A DNA stretch of 10,337 bases, taken from Fusobacteriaceae bacterium (GTDB taxonomy: Bacteria > Fusobacteriota > Fusobacteriia > Fusobacteriales > Fusobacteriaceae). The position numbers and the translations under genes were made by a program. Positions 1 to 6,809 of this stretch are shown one piece after another (positions within the stretch are counted from its first letter, which is position 1; each line of letters opens with the position of its first letter). The stretch covers positions 1 to 10,337 of the forward strand of contig DAOUPY010000025.1 in the NCBI GenBank assembly GCA_030625925.1, read 5' to 3'. The notes below the pieces were generated by a model. The model saw only the letters and a program-made list of their open reading frames with translations, was not told the origin of the DNA and did not search any database.

Positions 1-2
1 GA

Positions 3-203
3 TTTGTATTTGTAGTAGAAGCAGTATCTGTAATACTACAAGTAGGGTCATATAAGATGAGAAAAAAAAGAATATTTAGGATGGCTCCTATCCATCATCA
101 CTTCGAATTACAGGGTTTAGCGGAAACTAAGGTAACCATTAGATTTTGGATAATAGGTTTATTATGTGGAATAGGAAGTTTGATAATATTAAAGCTGAGA
201 TAG
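3..203 (+). CDS. mraY: Phospho-N-acetylmuramoyl-pentapeptide transferase, 3' end only (partial)
   Basis: The frame is open from the window edge to a TAG at 201-203 and gives the last 66 residues of MraY. MraY is the integral membrane enzyme that transfers phospho-MurNAc-pentapeptide from UDP to undecaprenyl phosphate, making lipid I. The visible part has the family's C-terminal signature: a [10 protein letters not shown] helix, the basic [10 protein letters not shown] segment, the triple histidine of [11 protein letters not shown], then [11 protein letters not shown] and a last membrane helix ending in LKLR. This matches the family C terminus closely, so the end looks intact. The start lies upstream of the window. 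It is the expected upstream neighbour of murD in dcw clusters, but here about 200 noncoding bases separate the two genes, which is unusual within such a cluster. Confidence 0.96.
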   Translation, partial: FVFVVEAVSVILQVGSYKMRKKRIFRMAPIHHHFELQGLAETKVTIRFWIIGLLCGIGSLIILKLR

Positions 204-213
204 ATTTTTTTTG

Positions 214-339
214 ACACAGATAGAACCCCTACTGTCCTTTGGACATCTCCCCCGATTGACGAGTACGAAAAATTTACTTTTAATAAAAGTGAATTTTACG
301 ATGTCATAAAGGGGGAGAACAAAAGAGAGGGTTCGGTGT
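214..339. repeat. Nested fold-back (MITE-like) repeat element between mraY and murD
   Basis: This 126-base stretch pairs with itself at several levels. ACAC (214-217) pairs with GTGT (336-339). GAACCC (223-228) pairs with GGGTTC (329-334). TCTCCCCC (246-253) pairs perfectly with GGGGGAGA (311-318), and TGAC (257-260) pairs with GTCA (303-306). A long central hairpin joins 266-281 to 285-300 around an AAT loop, with one A/A mismatch and one G-T pair. The left arm also carries its own hairpin, TGTCC-TTT-GGACA (233-245). No coding frame is evident inside. The C-tract/G-tract ends and nested symmetry resemble non-autonomous miniature transposable elements or repeats scattered between genes. That class is an inference, since no second copy is in the window and I found no clear target-site duplication. 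An RNA copy would fold strongly, so a role as a processing site or attenuator is also possible. Confidence 0.6.
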
Positions 340-389
340 AATTCTTTTTCTCCTTTCTTAGTGATGAAATGAATTTTAGCTATATTAAT

Positions 390-396
390 GAGGTGG
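390..396 (+). promoter_or_regulatory. Ribosome binding site of murD
   Basis: GAGGTGG lies 7 bases before the ATG at 404. It supports that ATG as the murD start. No other in-frame start with a comparable site lies upstream in the gap. Confidence 0.75.
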
Positions 397-403
397 TAAT
401 AAA

Positions 404-1729
404 ATGAAAAAAGCTATGATATATGGAGCTGGAATCAGCGGTAAAAGTGTAAAAAAACTACTTGAAGAGATGAAATGGGAAACAGTACTTGTAGATGATA
501 AAATGGGTGTTTCGTCTACAGATGCGGTAGCTTATTTAGAAGGGATAGACTTATTTATAAAAAGTCCTGGGATACCCTACAATGATTTAATGAAAAAAGT
601 AGAAAAAAAAGGCATCAAAGTAGTAAATGAGATAGAGGTATCCTATGACTATATGAAACAAACTTCTACAACGAAGGTTATAGCCATCACAGGAACCAAT
701 GGAAAAACGACAACAACAAGTAAAATAGCTGAATTATTGAATACGGCAGGAATTAGAAGTATAGCAGCTGGGAACATAGGAGTTCCATATTCAGAAGCTG
801 TTTTAGAAAAAAATAAATATGAATATATAGTTTTAGAATTGAGTTCATACCAGCTGGAAAACTTATATGAATTTAAAGCGGATATAGCTATGATAATCAA
901 CCTTGCTCCCGATCATTTAGACAGATATAGGGATGCAGATCATTATTATGACACGAAATTTAATATAGGAATGAATCAAAATTTAGGGGATAAATTCATA
1001 GTAAATATAGATGACGTAGAGATAATGAAAAGAATAGATAGAGTCAACAGTGAAATTTTGAGACTCTCTTTGGAAGAGGATTCAGACATCTGCCTGTATG
1101 AAAATGACTTATATTTTAAAGGTGAGCAAATAACACCAATTGATAAATTTTCACTGAAAGGGAGACATAACTTACAGAATATATTGTTTATTGCAGGAGC
1201 AGTTAAGTTAATAGGGGTAGAGAATAAGATAATAAGAAATGTTTTGGAAAACACCAAAAGCCTGGAACATAGGATGGAGGAATTTTACACCTATAAAAAT
1301 GGAAATAATACCATAAAATTTATAAATGACTCTAAGGGAACCAATTTGGAATCCACAATGAAAGCTATAGGTGCTTTTGAAAAGCCGATCCTCATATGCG
1401 GTGGGTGCGATAAAAATTTGGAATTAGCCCCTCTCATTGAGGAGATAAAAAAAAGTGTAAAAGAAGTATATTTAATAGGAGAGTTAGCTCCCAAACTAGA
1501 GAAAGAATTATTGGCAGTAAGCTATCCTAAAAAAGATATTCATAACTTAGAAACACTGCAAAAAGTAATGACTGTACTGGCAAAAAATATGAAAAACATG
1601 GAATCTGAAAAAGATTTAACAGTTCTACTGTCTCCGGCCAGTTCTAGCTTTGACCAGTTTAAAAGCTACGAGGAAAGGGGCAGGGTATTTAAGAAGTTGG
1701 TTCTGGAAAATTTTAAAAAAGAAAATTAG
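404..1729 (+). CDS. murD: UDP-N-acetylmuramoyl-L-alanine--D-glutamate ligase
   Basis: This cytoplasmic ATP-dependent ligase adds D-glutamate to UDP-MurNAc-L-Ala, the second step of stem-peptide assembly. The 441-residue length is normal for the family. The N-terminal UDP-binding fold starts with GAGISGKS (residues 8-15), and SPGIP follows at 54-58. The ATP loop GTNGKTTT is at 97-104. The MurD hallmark LELSSYQLE is at 144-152 and NLAPDHLDRY at 166-175. TKFNI (184-188) probably contains the carbamylated lysine of the family. The C-terminal domain has FINDSKGTN, ICGGCDKN and LSPASSSFDQFKSYEERG, typical of MurD and unlike MurC, MurE or MurF. It sits after mraY as usual, but noncoding repeat-bearing gaps of about 200 bases flank it on both sides, so its co-transcription with neighbours is less certain than for the genes from murG to ddl. 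No damage is visible. Confidence 0.97.
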   Translation: MKKAMIYGAGISGKSVKKLLEEMKWETVLVDDKMGVSSTDAVAYLEGIDLFIKSPGIPYNDLMKKVEKKGIKVVNEIEVSYDYMKQTSTTKVIAITGTNGKTTTTSKIAELLNTAGIRSIAAGNIGVPYSEAVLEKNKYEYIVLELSSYQLENLYEFKADIAMIINLAPDHLDRYRDADHYYDTKFNIGMNQNLGDKFIVNIDDVEIMKRIDRVNSEILRLSLEEDSDICLYENDLYFKGEQITPIDKFSLKGRHNLQNILFIAGAVKLIGVENKIIRNVLENTKSLEHRMEEFYTYKNGNNTIKFINDSKGTNLESTMKAIGAFEKPILICGGCDKNLELAPLIEEIKKSVKEVYLIGELAPKLEKELLAVSYPKKDIHNLETLQKVMTVLAKNMKNMESEKDLTVLLSPASSSFDQFKSYEERGRVFKKLVLENFKKEN

Positions 1730-1756
1730 TAATGTAACAATTAAAAATAAAACTTT

Positions 1757-1876
1757 ACCGCGAATAACGCAGATGAACACTAATAAAAAAACTTAGGATC
1801 GAAGGATTTAGACGCAGATTTTAAACAACTTTGAAAAGAAGGGTTTTTATTCGTGATAATTAGTGACATTAGCGGT
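1757..1876. repeat. Imperfect inverted repeat element between murD and murG
   Basis: Bases 1757-1789 and the reverse complement of 1844-1876 align without gaps over 33 positions, 24 of them identical. Both arms start with ACCGC at the outer edge and end with AATAAAAA at the inner edge. The 54 bases between them contain ACGCAGAT (1812-1819), which repeats a motif of the left arm (1767-1774). The words CGCAGATGAACAC and its kin are like dispersed intergenic repeats seen in many anaerobic and environmental bacteria. That resemblance is from memory and unverified. No coding frame is supported inside. The sequence is unrelated to the element upstream of murD. It may be a decayed miniature transposable element or a noncoding repeat of unknown role. 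Confidence 0.5.
1831..1860 (+). promoter_or_regulatory. Candidate sigma-70-type promoter for murG
   Basis: TTGAAA (1831-1836) is followed after 18 bases by GATAAT (1855-1860). Each hexamer matches the consensus at five of six positions. Initiation would fall near 1867, giving a leader of about 65 bases before murG that contains the hairpin at 1906-1922. The sequence is AT-rich, so chance matches are common. The site overlaps the right arm of the repeat element, so the insertion itself could have brought the promoter. Confidence 0.3.
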
Positions 1877-1905
1877 TTCAAAAAGGTTTTGAATTTTAAT
1901 TTTCA

Positions 1906-1922
1906 ATTCGCTGTGAGCGAAT
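1906..1922 (+). promoter_or_regulatory. Short perfect hairpin abutting the murG ribosome binding site
   Basis: ATTCGCT (1906-1912) and AGCGAAT (1916-1922) form a perfect 7-base-pair stem with a GTG loop. The next bases, AGGAGG (1923-1928), are the murG ribosome binding site, 4 bases before its ATG. The stem leaves the binding site free but touches it, so it could influence ribosome access or mRNA stability. There is no following T-run, so it is not an intrinsic terminator. Confidence 0.45.
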
Positions 1923-1932
1923 AGGAGGAAAT

Positions 1933-3003
1933 ATGAAAAAGATAATTTTAACAGCAGGCGGAACAGGAGGACATATCTATCCAGCCCTGGCAGTAGCAGA
2001 TGAATTGAAAAAAAAGGGGATAGATCCACTTTTCATAGGGACTAGTCACAGGATGGAAAAGGAGATAGTTCCAAATGCAGGATATAAATTTATAGGCTTA
2101 GATGTTTTACCTCTAAGAAATTTTAAATCAATAATAAAAGTTTTAAAAGCAACAAAAAAAGCTATATCCATATTGAAAAAGGAAAAACCTGATGCAGTGA
2201 TTGGATTTGGAAATTATATATCTATTCCTACTCTGCTAAGTGCTATGGTTTTAAGAATTCCTATATATTTACAGGAGCAAAATGTTACTTTAGGATTGGC
2301 TAATAAGATATTTTATAGATTTAGTAAAAAAATGTTTTTAGCCTTTGATCTGACCTATGATGAGTTACCTTCAAAATATCAACCTAAATTAAAGGTTACA
2401 GGAAACCCATTGAGAAAGGAATTTTATACTCTAAATAAGCACAACGAGAGGAAGAAAATAAAGTTAGATGATCATGAAAAGATGATCCTTATTATGGGTG
2501 GAAGCTTAGGAGCGAGAAGTATCAATGAAGCCTTGATCAAAGAATGGGGTTCATTTTTAAAGGAAAAAAATACTAGGATATATTGGGCTACAGGGGAGAA
2601 AAACTATGAAGAGGTTATGTCTAAATTATCTAAATATAAACTAACAGATCAAATAAAACCGTATTTTGAAAATATGGCTAATATAATGTGTGCTGCTGAT
2701 TTGGTATTATGCAGATCGGGGGCGTTGACGATCTCGGAATTGATAGAATTAGGGAAACCGTCGATATTGATACCTTACCAAATCCGTGAAGTGGGTCAAT
2801 TTGAAAATACTAAGATCCTTTCGGAGAACAAGGCCAGTCTCATCTATAAAGATGGAGAAGCTCGAAACGCTGTTAGAATGGCGTTGGAATTGATAAAAAA
2901 TGAAAAAGAATTAAAAGAAATGAGAGTGGCATTAAAAAGAATGAAAAAGGGTAATTCAGCAGAAAAAATAGTGGATGCTTTAGAAATTTGGGGGAATAAA
3001 TAG
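1933..3003 (+). CDS. murG: UDP-GlcNAc:undecaprenyl-PP-MurNAc-pentapeptide GlcNAc transferase
   Basis: MurG is a peripheral membrane GT-B glycosyltransferase on the cytoplasmic face. It adds GlcNAc to lipid I to make lipid II. The 356-residue length is normal. The N-terminal acceptor domain has the glycine-rich loop GGTGGHIYPALA (residues 9-20), GFGNY (91-95) and QEQN (114-117). GNPLR is at 157-161. The C-terminal donor domain has MGGSLGAR (188-195), CRSGALTISE (260-269) and a PY...GQFEN segment (281-292) that keeps the conserved Gln and Asn involved in UDP-GlcNAc binding. The ATG at 1933 has AGGAGG 4 bases upstream. It abuts murC with no spacer, so the two are surely translated from one message. 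In many clusters ftsW lies between murD and murG. Here that place is taken by a repeat-bearing gap. Confidence 0.97.
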   Translation: MKKIILTAGGTGGHIYPALAVADELKKKGIDPLFIGTSHRMEKEIVPNAGYKFIGLDVLPLRNFKSIIKVLKATKKAISILKKEKPDAVIGFGNYISIPTLLSAMVLRIPIYLQEQNVTLGLANKIFYRFSKKMFLAFDLTYDELPSKYQPKLKVTGNPLRKEFYTLNKHNERKKIKLDDHEKMILIMGGSLGARSINEALIKEWGSFLKEKNTRIYWATGEKNYEEVMSKLSKYKLTDQIKPYFENMANIMCAADLVLCRSGALTISELIELGKPSILIPYQIREVGQFENTKILSENKASLIYKDGEARNAVRMALELIKNEKELKEMRVALKRMKKGNSAEKIVDALEIWGNK

Positions 3004-4332
3004 ATGAAAAAAGTATTTTTTATAGGAATAAATGGTATAGGTATGAGTGGATTAGCTAAAATAATGGCTAAGACTGGATACAGTGTGAGTGGATCGGATC
3101 AAACTAAAAAAGATGTAAGTATAGAATTAGAAAGTTTAGGAGTTAAAATTCATTATGAGCATAATGCAAAAAATGTAGAGGGAATAGACTTAGTAGTGAG
3201 ATCAAGTGCTATTAAAGAGACCAACCCAGAATATAGATATGCTATGAAAAATGGGATAGAAATGATAAAAAGAGGGGAACTTTTGGCTAGGCTATTCAAT
3301 GAAAAATCTGGGATAGCAGTAGCAGGAACCCACGGAAAAACCACTACCAGCTCCATGTTGGGAGCTGTGATGCTGCCACTGGATCCAACTATTGTAGTGG
3401 GGGGGATCTTACCAGAGATAAACTCCAATGCACATTGTGGTGCAGGGAAATTTTTAATTGCAGAAGCAGATGAAAGTGATAATTCGTTTTTATATCTGCT
3501 GCCAGAATACTCCATCATAACCAATATAGAGGCAGATCACTTAGAAAATCACGGCAGTTTTGAAAATATTAAAAAATCATTTATCCAATTTTATGAGCAG
3601 ACTGAAAAACTAACACTGCTGAATATAGATTGTCTGGAATCAGAAAATACGCTGGGATCCAAGAATAAAATTATGACTTATAGTATAGAGAAAAAAGCTG
3701 GAATATATGCAGATAATATCAGAATAATAGATGGAAAGAGTGTCTATGATGTAATCTTAGAAGGAGAACTTTTAGGAGAATTTAGATTGTCTGTACCTGG
3801 AAGACATAATATTTCTAACAGTTTAGGAGTGATATACCTGGCTTATACTTTAGGAGTATCCCTAGAGGAGATAAAAATCAGGCTGGAAAAATTTAAGGGT
3901 GCTAAAAGAAGGTATGATATTCTTTTAGATACAGACATAAGGATTATAGATGATTATGCACATCATCCAACGGAGATAAGAGCAACATTAGAGGGTGCTA
4001 AAAAGATAGAAACTAAGAAAATCACAGCGATTTTTCAGCCTCATAGATACAGCAGAGTGAAATTTTTATACGAAGAATTTAAAGGGTGTTTTGATTTAGC
4101 AGACGATGTAATCTTACTTCCTGTATATTCTGCTGGAGAGGAAGACATCTATGGAATTACATTAAAGGAGCTGGCTGCTGATATCTTCACTTGTGGAGAT
4201 GCAAAGATTTTAACTACTGTATGTGAAATATTGGAAGAAGTGAAAACTGAAGACAGAACCTATATCTTTATGGGAGCAGGGACGATATCACAGATGGCAT
4301 ATAAGGTAGTTGAAAAATTGGAGGTAAGATGA
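3004..4332 (+). CDS. murC: UDP-N-acetylmuramate--L-alanine ligase
   Basis: This cytoplasmic ATP-dependent ligase adds L-alanine to UDP-MurNAc, starting the stem peptide. Its 442 residues are typical. The N-terminal nucleotide-sugar domain begins with GINGIGMSGLA (8-18). The ATP loop GTHGKTTTS is at 108-116; the His in this loop is characteristic of MurC, where MurD has Asn. AEADESD lies at 153-159 and EADHLENHG at 176-184, supplying metal and substrate contacts. PGRHNISNS is at 265-273, DDYAHHPTEI at 316-325, and FQPHRYSR follows. The ATG directly follows the murG TAG. GGGGG at 2990-2994, inside the end of murG, is a plausible ribosome binding site. The 3' end overlaps murB in an ATGA junction, which suggests translational coupling. 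No missing or changed key residue was noticed. Confidence 0.97.
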   Translation: MKKVFFIGINGIGMSGLAKIMAKTGYSVSGSDQTKKDVSIELESLGVKIHYEHNAKNVEGIDLVVRSSAIKETNPEYRYAMKNGIEMIKRGELLARLFNEKSGIAVAGTHGKTTTSSMLGAVMLPLDPTIVVGGILPEINSNAHCGAGKFLIAEADESDNSFLYLLPEYSIITNIEADHLENHGSFENIKKSFIQFYEQTEKLTLLNIDCLESENTLGSKNKIMTYSIEKKAGIYADNIRIIDGKSVYDVILEGELLGEFRLSVPGRHNISNSLGVIYLAYTLGVSLEEIKIRLEKFKGAKRRYDILLDTDIRIIDDYAHHPTEIRATLEGAKKIETKKITAIFQPHRYSRVKFLYEEFKGCFDLADDVILLPVYSAGEEDIYGITLKELAADIFTCGDAKILTTVCEILEEVKTEDRTYIFMGAGTISQMAYKVVEKLEVR

Positions 4333-5171
4333 AAATATACAAATATCATCATATGAGGGAATACTCTAATATGAAAATTGGTGGAATAGCCAAAGAATTA
4401 ATAATAATAGAAAAAAAAGAGGAATTGGTTGAAGTTTTAAAAAGTAGAGAAAAAACTTTTCTTATCGGCAATGGAACCAATACATTGATCCCAGATAGAG
4501 ATATGGATATATCTTTTATAAGCTTAAATAAATTAAATAAGTTAGAAGACCTGGGAAATGGAAGAGTCTATGTAGAATCAGGAGTAAATTTTGATGACTT
4601 GATCGATTTTACAGAAGAAAAAAATTATTCAGGATTGGAAAATCTAGCGGGGATTCCTGGAAGTGTAGGAGGGCTGATCTACATGAATGGGGGAGCTTAT
4701 GGCTCTGAAATTTTTGACTCTATAGAAGAAATAGAGATAGTAGATGAAAAATTTGAAATTAGAAAAATAAAAAAAACAGATACCTATGTCACTTATAGAA
4801 ATACCGAGATTCAGCAAAAAAAATGGAAAGTTATAAGTGCGGTATTTAAATTTGAAATAGGATTTAATAAGGAAAAAGTTCTGGAATTAAAGGAAAAAAG
4901 AGAGACGAGACATCCTTTAAATATGCCGAATCTAGGCAGCACCTTTAAAAATCCCGAGGGACAATTTTCAGCTAAATTAATAATAGCTGCCGGGGTACAA
5001 GGGCATAAAGTAGGAGATATGCAAGTTTCCAATACTCATCCAAATTTCTTGGAAAACCATGGAGATGCTAAATACAGTGATGTCATTGAGATAATCAGGA
5101 TAGTAAAGAAAAAAGTAAAACTGGATTCAGGGATTGAACTAGAGGAAGAAATAGTAATTATAGAAGACTAG
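4329..5171 (+). CDS. murB: UDP-N-acetylenolpyruvoylglucosamine reductase
   Basis: MurB is a cytoplasmic FAD enzyme that uses NADPH to reduce UDP-GlcNAc-enolpyruvate to UDP-MurNAc, the substrate of MurC. FAD-binding motifs are GNGTN (47-51) and GLENLAGIPGSVGG (102-115), followed by NGGAYG. The substrate domain has GSTFKNP (203-209), whose Ser matches the general acid Ser of the family, then GVQGHKVGDMQVS (222-234), HPNFLEN (237-243) and a C-terminal LEEEIVII with the conserved Glu. The 280 residues and lack of an extra insert fit the shorter type II MurB rather than the longer E. coli type. The usual YRxS motif reads YRNT (156-159): the Arg is kept and Ser is replaced by Thr, a mild oddity. 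The start overlaps the murC stop (ATGA at 4329-4332), with GGAGGT just upstream inside murC. Confidence 0.96.
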   Translation: MKIYKYHHMREYSNMKIGGIAKELIIIEKKEELVEVLKSREKTFLIGNGTNTLIPDRDMDISFISLNKLNKLEDLGNGRVYVESGVNFDDLIDFTEEKNYSGLENLAGIPGSVGGLIYMNGGAYGSEIFDSIEEIEIVDEKFEIRKIKKTDTYVTYRNTEIQQKKWKVISAVFKFEIGFNKEKVLELKEKRETRHPLNMPNLGSTFKNPEGQFSAKLIIAAGVQGHKVGDMQVSNTHPNFLENHGDAKYSDVIEIIRIVKKKVKLDSGIELEEEIVIIED

Positions 5172-5181
5172 GAGATAAAAT

Positions 5182-6051
5182 ATGAGAATAGCAGTGTTGA
5201 TGGGAGGTCTCTCCTCAGAAAGAAAAATATCTTTAATGAGTGGAGAAGCTATATTGCAGGGACTTTTAAATTTAGGGTATGATGCCTTCAAGATAGATCT
5301 AGTGGAAGAAAATTATTTGACTGCACTTATGGAAAATGAATATGACTTGGCTTATGTAGCTTTACATGGTGAATTTGGTGAGGATGGAAGAGTTCAGGCA
5401 GTTTTAGATATCCTAAAAACACCATATACAGGATCAGGAGTAACAGCCAGTGCAGTATCTATGGATAAAGTTTTAACCAAAATAATTGTAGATGATTTTG
5501 GAATTAAAACACCAATGAAGTATACTAGTATAGATGAGGTAAAAAAATATCCAATAGTTATAAAACCTTCTAAAGAGGGGTCTAGTGTGGGTCTCTATAT
5601 CTGCCAAAACTTAGAGGAAGCAGAAAAGGCAGTAGAAAAATTAAAAGGGATAGATCTGGTGATAGAGGAATTTATTGCTGGAGAAGAGCTGACTGCTGGA
5701 ATCTTAAATGGAGAAAAATTAGGAGTAGTAAAGATAATACCTAATTCAGGAACCTATGATTTTGAGTCAAAATATACAGTTGGGAAAACTATTTATGAAG
5801 TTCCTGCTGTAATAGAGGAAAACTACTATGAAGAAGCTATGGAAACTGCATCTAAAGTACATGATATATTAAATCTTAGAGGGATGAGCAGAAGTGATTT
5901 TATCCTGTCTAAAGATGGGTTATATTTTTTAGAAGTGAATACCAGTCCCGGGATGACCACTACAAGTTTATTGCCTAAATTAGGAAAACTAAAAGGTTAT
6001 AGTTTTGAAATGATATTAGAAAAAATGGTATCAGATGTAACAAATTTATAA
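5182..6051 (+). CDS. ddl: D-alanine--D-alanine ligase
   Basis: This ATP-grasp ligase joins two D-alanines to make the dipeptide that MurF adds to the precursor. The N terminus has MGGLSSERKISLMSG (7-21), with the conserved Glu and Ser that bind the first D-Ala. HGEFGEDG (62-69) and YTGSG (82-86) follow. ATP-grasp lysines and loop are in VIKPSKEGSSVGL (126-138), and IEEFIAGEELTAG at 161-173. Metal ligands are expected in RSDF (237-240) and EVNTSPGMT (251-259). Tyr198 in ESKYTVG aligns with the omega-loop Tyr of D-Ala-D-Ala ligases, which speaks against a D-Ala-D-Lac (vancomycin-resistance type) enzyme. The 289 residues are slightly short for the family but complete. AGGAGA (5170-5175) overlaps the murB stop and precedes the ATG by 6 bases, so it is read with murB. 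Confidence 0.96.
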   Translation: MRIAVLMGGLSSERKISLMSGEAILQGLLNLGYDAFKIDLVEENYLTALMENEYDLAYVALHGEFGEDGRVQAVLDILKTPYTGSGVTASAVSMDKVLTKIIVDDFGIKTPMKYTSIDEVKKYPIVIKPSKEGSSVGLYICQNLEEAEKAVEKLKGIDLVIEEFIAGEELTAGILNGEKLGVVKIIPNSGTYDFESKYTVGKTIYEVPAVIEENYYEEAMETASKVHDILNLRGMSRSDFILSKDGLYFLEVNTSPGMTTTSLLPKLGKLKGYSFEMILEKMVSDVTNL

Positions 6052-6067
6052 TAGTTTTATGTATATA

Positions 6068-6096
6068 TTGAAAAAAATAGATAAAAATGTTATATT
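6068..6096 (+). promoter_or_regulatory. Candidate sigma-70-type promoter for ftsQ-ftsA-ftsZ
   Basis: TTGAAA (6068-6073) and TATATT (6091-6096) are separated by exactly 17 bases, each five of six to consensus. Initiation near 6103 would give a leader of about 20 bases with the AGGTG ribosome binding site. The 66-72 base gap after ddl is the only sizeable one between murG and rpsF apart from the ftsZ terminator region, which is where an internal division-gene promoter would fit. AT-rich background limits confidence. Confidence 0.45.
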
Positions 6097-6123
6097 TAAA
6101 ATAATAGACTAGGTGAAATGAAT

Positions 6124-6807
6124 ATGAAAAAAATATTGCAAATAATATTCATAGGGATATTATGTTGGTATACCTATACTGAATATGGAGACTTTAAAAA
6201 AGCCTCCCTGTTTGACGTTACCCAGGTAAATATAAATGTGAAAAATTTAGAGTTAATAGACGATTTAGCAAAAAGTGTAGAAGATTTCAAAGGTAAAAAT
6301 ATATTAGACATAGATAAAAATAAAATAAAGGATAAAATATTAAGTGATGTAAGAGTAAAAGACGTAGTCATAGAAACTCAGATGCCTGATATTTTACTGT
6401 TTGATATAAAGGAAAAAGAACCTTATATATATATAGAATATAGAGGCGATATATATATATCCGATGAAGCAGGAAAAATATATGGATATATGAAAGAGAG
6501 TAAAAAATATAATATGCCTTTATTTCGAATAGATCATGAGGATGAAATAAAAGAGTTTATTAAAATAATGGGGAAAATTAGTTTCAAAAATGAGATATCT
6601 CAGGTATATAAAATAGATAATGGAATAGCTGTCACAACAAATAGTGGAGTTAAGATAATCACAAATATAGATGTAGACAGGAAGAAATATGGGGTTGTAA
6701 AGAAGTTATATGAGCAAGTAAGGCCTAAAAGTAAGAAGAGCAAAAAGATAGAATACATTGATTTGAGGTTTGAAGACTACATTATAAAAAGGGTAGAGGG
6801 TGATTGA
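6124..6807 (+). CDS. ftsQ: Cell division protein FtsQ/DivIB
   Basis: FtsQ (DivIB) is a bitopic membrane protein of the divisome that connects early ring components with septal peptidoglycan synthesis. The protein has a very short cytoplasmic tail, one hydrophobic segment at about residues 3-17 (ILQIIFIGILCW), and an outward-facing remainder. The part after the membrane segment reads as a POTRA-like domain (FDVTQVNINV ... LDIDKNKIKDKI ... VKDVVIETQMPDILLFDIKEKEP), followed by a beta-rich region with YISDEAGKIYG. Sequence conservation in this family is low, so the call rests on topology, the DIKEKEP motif, size (227 residues) and position between ddl and ftsA. I chose the ATG at 6124 because AGGTG (6111-6115) is 8 bases upstream. 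An in-frame ATG at 6118 would be only 2 bases from it. The stop overlaps the region just before ftsA. Confidence 0.88.
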   Translation: MKKILQIIFIGILCWYTYTEYGDFKKASLFDVTQVNINVKNLELIDDLAKSVEDFKGKNILDIDKNKIKDKILSDVRVKDVVIETQMPDILLFDIKEKEPYIYIEYRGDIYISDEAGKIYGYMKESKKYNMPLFRIDHEDEIKEFIKIMGKISFKNEISQVYKIDNGIAVTTNSGVKIITNIDVDRKKYGVVKKLYEQVRPKSKKSKKIEYIDLRFEDYIIKRVEGD

Positions 6808-6809
6808 AG

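Noticed and set aside
204..212. T-run directly after mraY as a terminator
   Set aside because: No stem precedes the T-run in the end of mraY, so it is not an intrinsic terminator.
211..216. Perfect TTGACA -35 box at the left edge of the first repeat
   Set aside because: No acceptable -10 box lies 16-18 bases downstream. The region there is the C-rich arm of the repeat.
3153..3524. Antisense open frame opposite murC
   Set aside because: It is fully inside murC and its product has no family resemblance.
6118..6120. ATG six bases before the chosen ftsQ start
   Set aside because: It lies only 2 bases from AGGTG. It cannot be fully excluded, but it adds just two residues.
6804..6809. TTG as an earlier ftsA start
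   Set aside because: It is one base from the ribosome binding site AGGGTG and overlaps the ftsQ stop. The ATG at 6810 has proper spacing.
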